Shown: positions 27,300 to 35,900 of the stretch, piece by piece
How positions within the stretch are numbered: the first letter of the stretch is position 1
How the letters are laid out: every line of letters starts with the position of its first letter
Assembly: GCA_902777335.1 (NCBI GenBank)
Contig: CACYTF010000066.1
Span: 1 to 39,286 of the forward strand
Source of the DNA: an uncultured Eubacteriales bacterium
GTDB taxonomy: Bacteria; Bacillota; Clostridia; Christensenellales; Aristaeellaceae
Length of the DNA: 39,286 nt
Reading direction: 5' to 3'
Made by a program: the position numbers and the translations under genes
Notes under the pieces: model-generated
Database searches by the model: none
What the model was told of the DNA's origin: nothing
Seen by the model: only the letters and a program-made list of their open reading frames with translations

Positions 27300-27328
27300 T
27301 TGAAAATTTGCCGTTATTTGTATATAAT
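27300..27328 (+). promoter_or_regulatory. Promoter of the sigma factor/PrsW operon
   Basis: TTGAAA (27300-27305), 17 bp, TATAAT (27323-27328). This is a housekeeping-type promoter; no ECF-type (AAC ... CGT) promoter suggesting autoregulation was seen. Confidence 0.7.
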
Positions 27329-27381
27329 AATGCATGGTGGAGTAATATCGGTCATCGACGGACGATAGAAAGGACGCGGCC

Positions 27382-27933
27382 ATGCGCGAAACGGACGAGG
27401 CGATCTACAGCCGCTTCCTGGAGAGCCGGGACGAGGACGATCTGCGCGCGCTGCTGGAGCGGCACGGCGAGCGCCTGACGCTGTTTCTGTACGGCATGGT
27501 CCGCGACATGGACGACGCCGAGGAGCTGATGATCGACGCCTTCGCCCAGGCCGCCGCCGGCGCGGGCTACTCGGGAAGGAGCAGCTTCAAGACGTGGCTG
27601 TTCGCCATCGGCAAGAACCTGGCGCGGCGGCACCTGCGCCGCGCCCGCCGCTTTGCCGGGCCCAATACGCCGGAGAGCGGCACCGCCCAGACGCCGGAGA
27701 CGGACCTTTTGAAGCGGGAGCGCGACCGGCAGCTCTACCGCGCCATGCACAACCTGAACGACGATTACCGGCAGATCCTGATGCTGTTGTACTTTGAGGA
27801 GATGTCCCACGACGAGGCGCGGCAGGTGATGGGCAAGAGCATCCGTCAGGTCTACCACCTGGCCGACCGCGCCCGGGCCGCGCTGAAAAAGGAGCTGGAA
27901 AGGATGGGGTTTGACGATGCGCGACAGGGATGA
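27382..27933 (+). CDS. ECF-type RNA polymerase sigma factor
   Basis: Predicted 183 aa. Sigma region 2 (about 20-90) includes FLYGMVRDMDDAEELMIDAF and the -10-recognition helix SFKTWLFAIGKNLARRHLRR. A linker of about 25 residues leads to region 4 (about 125-175, YRQILMLLYFEEMSHDEARQ, then the recognition helix near SIRQVYHLADRARAALKKEL). It would redirect RNA polymerase to a stress or surface regulon. AGAAAGGA precedes the ATG. Its 3' end overlaps a 22-codon ORF, followed by a polytopic membrane protein and a PrsW-type protease; PrsW proteases release ECF sigma factors by cleaving anti-sigma factors in Bacillus and Clostridioides, so that pairing is telling. Confidence 0.93.
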   Translation: MRETDEAIYSRFLESRDEDDLRALLERHGERLTLFLYGMVRDMDDAEELMIDAFAQAAAGAGYSGRSSFKTWLFAIGKNLARRHLRRARRFAGPNTPESGTAQTPETDLLKRERDRQLYRAMHNLNDDYRQILMLLYFEEMSHDEARQVMGKSIRQVYHLADRARAALKKELERMGFDDARQG

Positions 27934-27985
27934 GCGTCTTCTGAATAGCCGGAACAGGCAGCTGAGGGGGCGAACGCGCGCATGA
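27917..27985 (+). CDS. 22-codon ORF overlapping both sigma factor and membrane protein genes
   Basis: ATG at 27917 lies inside the 3' end of the sigma gene in another frame, and its TGA (27983-27985) overlaps the ATG of the next gene as ATGA. The peptide starts MRDRDERLLNSRNRQL and is highly charged. That opening is reminiscent of the N-terminus of small anti-sigma proteins encoded at this position in related operons, so it may be a truncated remnant or a translational-coupling peptide. No ribosome binding site beyond GGATGGGG (about 9 bp upstream) is seen. Existence as a protein is unproven. Confidence 0.3.
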   Translation: MRDRDERLLNSRNRQLRGRTRA

Positions 27986-28758
27986 ATGCCACGGTGTCTC
28001 TGAACCTGATCCAGACCGGCGTGCTGTTGTTCGCCTTCATCGGGGCGGTCCGCCTGGTCGGCGTGGACCGGCACACCACGCGGGTGGTGTTCTTCGCCTT
28101 CGCCATGGCCTGCGCGCTGCTCAGCAACCTCTACTGGCTGACCTACGACATACTGCGGCCCGAGACGCGCATGCCCTTCGCCGCCAATGAGATCGGCGAA
28201 TGGGCGCTGTTTTTGTTGCTGGGCGCGTCGCTGGGCACGGACTCCGTTCCCGGCGCCCTCCATCCTGAGGCCGTCTGCGCCGCGCTGTTCTCCACCGCCA
28301 GCGCCGCGCTGTGGATCGCGTGGTCCGGCGAGTGGGTCCAGGACATACTCACCGGCGCGGCCTACGGCTACTTCATCTGCCGCCTGCTCGTGCGCATCCG
28401 GCGGGAGGGCGTGTTCTCCGGCTGGGAATGGGTGGTACTCGCCGCGGTCTGCCCGGTGCTGATCGCCGCGCAGGCCTCCATCTTTTTCGTGCCGGTCGCG
28501 CTGAAGCGGCCGCTGGACCTGTTCTGCTACGCGCTGCTGTTTGCCGTCGCCGTGCTGATGATCGCCCGGGCCGTGCCGGCGCTGAAAAAAGGCGCGCCGG
28601 CGGAGGCCGCGGTTTTGCGCACCTTTGCCGCCTACGCGTGGGCGCTGACGGCGCTATACATGAGCGCGGGCGGGTTCTACACCGCCGCGCTCATGCTCAG
28701 CACGCTGTGCATCCTCCTGATGTTCCTGGCCCTGAGAAGGGAGGCGGCCGCGGCATGA
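27982..28758 (+). CDS. Polytopic membrane protein of the sigma/PrsW operon, unknown
   Basis: Predicted 258 aa with about eight TM segments and very short loops (for example SLNLIQTGVLLFAFIGAVRL, VVFFAFAMACALLSNLYWL, LFCYALLFAVAVLMIARAVP). No enzyme motif is recognised. The start overlaps the 22-codon ORF and the stop overlaps the PrsW start (ATGA), so it is translated with its neighbours. Placed between an ECF sigma factor and a PrsW-like protease, it could be the membrane sensor or a membrane-embedded anti-sigma component; this is an inference from context. GAGGGGG lies about 10 bp upstream of the ATG. Confidence 0.75.
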   Translation: MNATVSLNLIQTGVLLFAFIGAVRLVGVDRHTTRVVFFAFAMACALLSNLYWLTYDILRPETRMPFAANEIGEWALFLLLGASLGTDSVPGALHPEAVCAALFSTASAALWIAWSGEWVQDILTGAAYGYFICRLLVRIRREGVFSGWEWVVLAAVCPVLIAAQASIFFVPVALKRPLDLFCYALLFAVAVLMIARAVPALKKGAPAEAAVLRTFAAYAWALTALYMSAGGFYTAALMLSTLCILLMFLALRREAAAA

Positions 28759-29390
28759 TCTACGCCGAGAACATACTGCTGTGCATCGCCATACCGCTGG
28801 CGGTGTCGCTGCTGTTCATCCGCGGCGAGGTGCGCCGCTATCTGGCTGCGTTCCTGCTGGGCATGGGCGTGTGCCTGATCTCGGCCTACATCAGCGGCTT
28901 CCTCAATCTGGCCACCGGCATGGGCGACAACGACACCTCGGTGTTCCTCTCCCCCGTCGTCGAGGAACTGATGAAGCTTTTGCCGCTGCTGTTCTTCCTG
29001 TTCCTGTTCTCCCCCAAGGAAAGGACGCTGACCACGCTGGCCGTGGCCGTCGGCGCGGGCTTTGCCACGTTTGAAAACTGCTGCTACATACTGACCCAGG
29101 GCGCGGAGAGCCTGCCCTACATACTGATCCGGGGCATGGCCGTGGGCGTGATGCACATCGTGAGCGTGCTGGCGCTGTCCATATGGCTGATCGCCGCCAA
29201 GCGGCTGCGAGTGCTCTCCTTCCCCGCCGTGGTCAGCGGGCTGTCGCTGGCCATGATCTTCCACGCGCTGTACAACCTGCTGGTGTCCGAGAGCGGCGTG
29301 TCCACCGTCATCGGGTACCTGATGCCCCTGCTCACGGCCCTGGCGCTGTACCTGCTGTACAGGAGGCTGCCCCGCTTCGACGAAGCGTAA
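28755..29390 (+). CDS. PrsW-family intramembrane protease
   Basis: Predicted 211 aa with about seven TM segments. All PrsW motifs are visible: Glu70-Glu71 with Lys74 (SPVVEELMKLLP), Phe106-Glu107 with Tyr111 (FATFENCCYIL), His134 (VMHIVS) and His170/Asn174 (FHALYN). The family, related to CPBP/CAAX glutamyl proteases, performs site-1 cleavage of anti-sigma factors (B. subtilis RsiW, C. difficile RsiT). Co-translation with a membrane protein downstream of an ECF sigma gene suggests it releases that sigma factor, but no ordinary single-TM anti-sigma is encoded in the operon. The ATG at 28755 overlaps the preceding stop. A palindromic element acting as terminator starts 7 bp after its stop. Confidence 0.88.
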   Translation: MIYAENILLCIAIPLAVSLLFIRGEVRRYLAAFLLGMGVCLISAYISGFLNLATGMGDNDTSVFLSPVVEELMKLLPLLFFLFLFSPKERTLTTLAVAVGAGFATFENCCYILTQGAESLPYILIRGMAVGVMHIVSVLALSIWLIAAKRLRVLSFPAVVSGLSLAMIFHALYNLLVSESGVSTVIGYLMPLLTALALYLLYRRLPRFDEA

Positions 29391-29396
29391 ATATCC

Positions 29397-29467
29397 AAAA
29401 TGAGATAGGGGACGGTTCCTTGTCTCACTTTTTAAGTGAGACAAGGAACCGTCCCCTATCTCATTTT
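29397..29467 (+). repeat. GGGGACGGTTC palindrome, copy 3, probably serving as operon terminator
   Basis: 29397-29430 and 29434-29467 are perfect 34-bp arms with loop TTT. It differs from the copy at 18137 by one base in each half of the inner arm (CTTGTCTCAC against CTTATCTCAC) and in the loop. The 3' arm runs into TTTTTTCTTTTTTTATA, an excellent intrinsic-terminator tail, immediately downstream of the PrsW gene. The next 75 bp to the following gene show no clear promoter. Confidence 0.92.
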
Positions 29468-29555
29468 TTCTTTTTTTATATGGGTGGGCAAAATCCTCCA
29501 GAAATGGCACTAACAGGTAGAGTGCAAAAATACCCCGCACAGAGGTGGTGAAACC

Positions 29556-29900
29556 ATGAAGTATCAGACGGACGAGGCGCTGCGGGAGATTCTGCGGCGC
29601 GGCGGGCAGATCGCCGTTAAGCGGGAGCGCCGGACCATCCGCGCGCTGGCCGGGGCGACCGGGGCGCTGTTTATGGCGCTGGTGCTGGCGATCGGCTTCG
29701 GGTCGCACAGGGTTTCGTCAAACCGACTTCAGTCGGTTTACGGCTCGTTCCTGCTGAGCCCGGAGGCCGGCGGCTACGTGCTGGCGGCGGTGATCGCGTT
29801 CGCGCTGGGCGTGACGGTCACGCTGCTGTGCATCCGCCGGAGACTGAGCACAACCCATAAGTTCGACGAGCGGCCGCCGCGCAAGGGCGACGGCGTATGA
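29556..29900 (+). CDS. Small two-TM protein, possibly regulatory, unknown
   Basis: Predicted 114 aa: a charged cytoplasmic N-terminus (MKYQTDEALREILRRGGQIA, then KRERR), TM1 at about 30-49, a short outer loop, TM2 at about 71-93, and a basic tail. The layout (helical cytoplasmic head before a TM) resembles small anti-sigma-like proteins but no zinc-binding motif is present. A hairpin repeat (29720-29739) encodes SSNRLQSVYGS in the outer loop and looks inserted. GAGGTGGTG precedes the ATG. It lies between the sigma/PrsW operon terminator and the giant surface-protein gene, 55 bp upstream of the latter, so it may be co-transcribed with it. Confidence 0.65.
   Translation: MKYQTDEALREILRRGGQIAVKRERRTIRALAGATGALFMALVLAIGFGSHRVSSNRLQSVYGSFLLSPEAGGYVLAAVIAFALGVTVTLLCIRRRLSTTHKFDERPPRKGDGV
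29720..29739. repeat. Short palindrome inside the 114-aa gene
   Basis: AAACCGACT-TC-AGTCGGTTT: 9-bp perfect arms with a 2-nt loop, translated in frame within the outer loop of the protein. Its low GC against the neighbourhood suggests a small inserted repeat. Confidence 0.55.
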
Positions 29901-29955
29901 GCCTGACCGGACCCATTATCGCAATTAAGAACAAGCCTGACAGGAGGACATGATC

Positions 29956-32900
29956 ATGAAGAAGCTGTGGAACGGCAAGCGGATGCTGGCGCTGCTTTTG
30001 ACGCTGGTGATGCTGACGGGCGCGCTGCCGCTGACGACGCTGGCCGAGCAGGTCGCGCCGCCCGAGGCGGCCGAGGCCGAACAGGCGCCCGCGGGGGGCG
30101 ATCTGGCCGAGGCCCTGGGCGCGGACGAGACCTATTACGAGGTCGAGGTGGCGCTGCCCGCGGGCCTCACGGAAGAGGAGGCCGCGGAAATCACGCTGCC
30201 GGAGCCGATGATGCTGCCCGCGGGCACGCTGATCTACGCCGTCGCCGAGCCGACCCGCCCGAACTACAACTTCACGGGCTGGTACTACGACGACGCGCTG
30301 ACCCAGCCGGCGGACGGCGGCGACGCGGTGGAGCGCAACCTGACGCTGTACCCCAGCTTCGCGCCGCTGCAGAACTATGACGATGAGTTCCGCATCAACT
30401 ACATGTCCACCCAGGACGTGGAGCCGGACTTCACCATCGAGATCGTCGCCCGCGGCCTGAGCGAGGGGCAGATTCGCGAACAGATGAAGGCGACGGACCT
30501 TTCCAAGGTGGAGGGCGCGGAGGACTTTACGCTCGAGCGCCTCGCGCCCGACGCCGCCGCGCTGATCCCCGACGAGCGGGTGCGCACGCTGGCGCTGGAC
30601 GCCTGCCTGAAGGCCCAGGCCGAAACGCTGGAGGGCACGCTGACCGAGGCGCTGGCGGCGCTGACCGTCGAGGCGGAACCCGCCGGGGGCGAACCTGCCG
30701 AAAATGAACCCGCCGAGGGTGAACCCGCCGAAGAAGACACCGCCGGAGCCGAACCCGCCGAGGGCGAACCCGCCGAAGAAGAAGCCGCCGAACCCGAGCC
30801 CGCGCTGGACGACGCGGTGATCGCCGAGCTGGTGGCCTACTACGCCCCGGTCGAGGCGGCGAAGTCCGAGGCCATGCAGGCCGCGGACCTGATCGACCGG
30901 GCCAAGGCCGCCGGGCTGGACACCCGCGAAGTCACCGGCGCGCAGCTGTCCGACCTGTTGACCGAGGCCGAGCGGACCGCCTTCGGCTTTGCCGATGTGC
31001 CGGAAGAGATGGACCTTGAGGCTGTGGCCTATGACCTGGAGGACATGTTCGCCGACGCGCTGACCGGCCTGCCCGTCGCCCACTACGCCGTGCGCTGCCC
31101 GGGCGGCTGGCGTCGCGGCGACATGCACCAGGTCGAGATCCTGGACACCGACCGCCTGCGCTTCTTCCGGGATGGCGAGGAGGCCTCCAAGTACGTCGTG
31201 TACTACAACATCACCGTTCACCAGGACGACTTCAATAATATGAAGCTGAACAGCGGCCTGGTGTTCCTGCCCGCCTCCGAGGTCGAGGGCGTGTCGATGG
31301 ACCGCGGCCTGTTCAAGGCCGACGCCAATAACGACAGCGAGGAGATCACCGTCACCGAGAACGACGAAAGCGGCGTCATGACCTACACCGGCGACGTGCC
31401 GGTGGCCGCCGGCATGACCGTGGCGGTGTACGACGGCACGCTGAACGCCGACGGCATCGTGGACGGCCAGGTGGGTTACTTCAAGATCACCGGGGAGCTG
31501 GGCGGCGGCAAGTACGCCTACGAGGGCGCGGACTTCAAGGACGTGGTGTTCGTGGCCGACATCATCCCCGCGAAGGACGACGGCAGCTTCGACGACGGCG
31601 AGATTCTGCTGACCGCCGACCAGCTGGACTTCTCCGGCGACATGTACGCCGAAATGGGCCTGGGCGCCGACACCGTGGTGGAGCCGGGCGACTTTGTGGC
31701 CATATACACCGGCGCGCTGGACAACCCCGAGGGCATGGCGCTGACCGGCTACGGCTGCATCACCGAGGTGACGCCCGAGGCCGACGGCCTGCGGGTGCGC
31801 TACGACGCCGTCAGCGAACAGACGCTGATGGCCTCCACCGACATGTACATGCACGTGGACAACATCCCCGTGCCGCTTTCCGACGCGGAGCTGGAGGAGC
31901 TGGGCCGCGCGGTGGAGAAGGACGTGGAGGACAGCCACTTCCTGGAGGATTCCGCCGAGTACATCAAGGGCCTGATCTGCGAGGACGAGAGCGTGATACT
32001 GCCCGATTCCAAGTACGCCAACGCGCTGAAGGAGATCAAGTTCCAGCGCGAGGGCGGCGGCGAGATCAGCCTTGAGGAAGTGCGCGAGCTGGCCGGCGGC
32101 AGCAAGGTCGAGGTGGAATGGCCGCCCACGCTGTCGTTCCTGATGGGCCTGGGCCTGCAGCACTTCTCGGGCACCGGCCTGCGGGGCGAGCTGGCCGCGC
32201 AGATGACCATCAAGATCAAGCTGAACGACAACGCCGACATCAAGATCCAGATCGTGGCCATGATCGAGGTGGAGGTGGCCTTCGGCCTGACCATCAAGTG
32301 GGAGGTCGACTGGCGCAAGGCCTGGATCTTCCCCTACATCTACGACATCGGCGGCACGGTGGGTCTGCACGCGGGCATCTACGTTGGCGCTGGCATCACC
32401 GTGACTATTCAGACCGTGGACGCGGAAAAGGAAAACAGCGTCGACGGCCTGATGAGCGGCTACGCCAAGGACAAGGACGGAAAATACAAGTTCGCCTCGG
32501 ACGAGCAGAACAAAGCCCTGAAATTCATCAATAAGATTGGCACAGGTCTTGAGGGCATCGCCAAGATGTCGAAGTTCGGCAGCGACGGCCTGGGAATATC
32601 CCACATTCCTGGCGGCAAGACCAACAAGACCATAAACAAAAAGAGCAACAAGAACAACCCCAATCAGAACAAGGACTTCGGCAAGGACGGCGAGGGCACC
32701 CAGGAGATGCACAACACCGTCGGCGGCAGCTTCGAGGAGAAGTATTCCAACTTCATCCAGGGCAGCGACGCCAAGTACGTGACGCTGGTGAACAAGCCGC
32801 TGGCGAAGATCGGGCTGCCCGCCGACCCGTTGCATGTCATAGCGCTCAGCCTGGGCATCAACTTCGTGGTGAAGTTCAAGCTGAACGTGATGCTGGGCGT

Positions 32901-35900
32901 GTCCATCACCTACGGCAACGCCAAGCAAATCACCGCCACCTTCACCATCTTCCACCCCCACAGCGAATCGAAGTGCGGCGACCTGGAGACGCCCAACTTC
33001 CAGGTGGACTTCTTCATATTCGGCATGGTGGGCATCCGCGTGGGCTTTGAGTTCGATTTCCGCATCGGCGTGATCTCCACCGCCCTGGCGTCGCTGGGCG
33101 TCACGGCGGAGGTCGGCGTGTACCTGGAATTCTACGGCTTCTTCTACATTGCCTACAAGTGGGTCAGCGGCAAGGGCTCGAGCACCGAGATGTTCGGATC
33201 GCTCCTGGTCCAGTTCGGCCTGTACCTGGACATCGACTTCAAGATGCAAATGGGCGAGGGCGAGCTGGAACAGCGCTTCGACATCTATGACGTCCGGTGG
33301 CCGCTGTTGTCATTGGGCGATGAGTTCTGCGCCCTCGACTTTGAGATCGATGACGACGACGATAAGCTGAACCTGGAGATCGAGGCCCGGAGCGACAAGA
33401 ACAAGGACGAGAAATCGACGGATACCAAGGTGATCGGCGGCGCTTCGATCAAGGTGCCGAAGGAGCTGTTCGACATCAACTTCCTGGCGATCGACACCGG
33501 CGAGATCGACAGCGACAACATGGACCGCAATGTGGCCGTGGGCGGCAGCAAGAGCTTCACCGCCTGGGGCATCACCTACACCCAGCAGGACGAGCGCAAC
33601 TTCCACGTCGAATTCACCCCCAAGGGCAAGGACTTCAAGGACGCCACCACGGCGGACAAGAACAAGGGCGGGTTCTGGTACAACCCGGTGGACGACACCA
33701 TCTACGCCAAGCCCAATTCGGTGAAAGACACCGAGCTGTGGGGCGAGTTCACGTTCACCTGGTACCAGGGCGAGCCGGCCAAGACCAAATCGGCGTTCAA
33801 CTTCGGCGCGGGCTTCGGCCTGAACACCCGCAAGATCGAGCGCACGGTGAAGGTGCACTGGACGGGCACGCCCGTAAAGGGCACGGCGGATCTGTACACC
33901 GCCAACAACGCAGACGCCGGCTATGCCAAACTCTTCGAGCAAGAGAAATACGACTATAATCTATTCAGGCAGACGTACTATACCCATCGTGGAACCATCG
34001 AGTACGATGGCCTTGACGGCGTCATGTACTACTTTGAAATGCCCACCCTGGCCAACCGCTTCAAGGGCTATTCCCCGACCTGGGCCAAGGAGCCTTCCTA
34101 CGATAAGGACGTCATGAATGCGTATGTCCAGCTTGGGGGCAACGCTTTTACAGAATTCTCCAGATGGCTGATTTTCGCGGCCGGCGACGGCCTGATTACG
34201 ATCATGCCTTACGATTCCAGGCTGTACACCATGGTGCGCAAGGACCCGAAATCCAATTCGGGGAAGGCCCACATCGATCTGTTCTACGATATGACCGATA
34301 CGGAATGCGACTGGCACATTCTGGACGACAGGGCGAATTACAACGCGCCGGTCGCCTCCGCTTACGAATGTAAGCATAAGACGGGCAGCATCGCACTGGA
34401 CAACATGCCCGCCGCCATCAAGAACGCCGTCAACAGGGACAAGGCCGGATACGACTTTGCCTGGTACATGTTCAGCTCCACGCCGGACTCGACGTGCAAC
34501 ATGCGCGAAGTCAAATCCCGCAAGGTCGTATACCACCCCATGTGGATCGTCGATGGAAAGGTGACGGAAGAGTGGAATAAGTGCACCGATAACGGCCATG
34601 CAACCTACATCTCCATGCCTGCCTTCATCGAGTTCATGGGAAATAAGGGCAAATGGGTCCCTGTTGACAGCCAGACCTGGGTCCCGATGCCGGACACCGT
34701 GTTCTTCGCGATCCGCACGCCCAAAACCTTCACCGTCACCTGGAAGTACGACGACGAAAAGGATAACACGACCACGAAGGTGAAGTACGGCGAAGCCCTG
34801 AAGCTGCCCAAGACGCCCACCCGGTCAGGCGCCACCTTCCAATACTGGGCCGACGCCGACGGCAAGCAGTACAAGACCATGCCGGCGAAGGACCTGACGC
34901 TCTATCCTGTCTTCATCGGCAATGAGCGCACGGTCACCTGGGTGTTGGACGGCCAGACCAAGACATCAAAGGCCAGGATCGGCACGAGCCCGCTGGCGAG
35001 CTGCCCGTTCAAGCCCAACAACAATGCGTTCAACTGGATGACCACCAAGGGCGACCTGTTGACCTCCGTCACCGAGGAATACAAGCTGCCGAATCAGGAC
35101 GTCACGCTGTACGGCCAGTACGTCTACCAGTGCAACTGGGTACTGTACGACACCGGCAACAAGAAATACACGGAGCTGGTCAACGATGTCCACCACCAGG
35201 ACAAGCTGGCCGAGGGACGGGTGCTGAGCAACCTGCCCGAGGCGGTCAGCAACTACCTGACGGACAAGCGCTATACCTACAGCTACTTCCGCACCTACAA
35301 CACCGGCGTCGACAATGTCAATAAGCAGAAGAACAACTGGGGCAGCGTCGGCGGCGGCACGGTGTTCTACGCCTACAACTGCACCTACATCCTGCAGCGC
35401 GCGCCGGTGATGGTAGACGTCGTCTGGAAGTACGACGACGGCGACGTGACCACCAGCAACTGGGTGGGCCGCAAGCTGGCCGCGCCGAAGGACATCAGCC
35501 GCAAGGGCTTCAACCTGACCGGCTGGGCGGACGCCGACGGCAAGACCTACGCATACCCGCCCGAGGGCGGCGTCACGCTGTACCCGCAGTTCGTCGAGCA
35601 CGACCACACCTGGAACAAGGGCGTGGTCACCACCGCGGCCACCTGCGTTTCAAAGGGTGAAAAGCTGTTCACCTGCACCGACTGCGGCAAGACGAAGACC
35701 GAAGCGATCGACATCGACCCGAACAACCACGTCGGCAAGACCGAGCTGCGCGACGCGAAGGACGCCACCTGCGCCGCCAAGGGCTACACCGGCGACACGT
35801 ACTGCCTGGACTGCAAGGCGAAGATCAAGACCGGCAAGGCCATCGAAAAGCTGGCCCACACGCCCGCGCAGGCGGTGGTGGAGAACGAGGTCGCGTCCAC

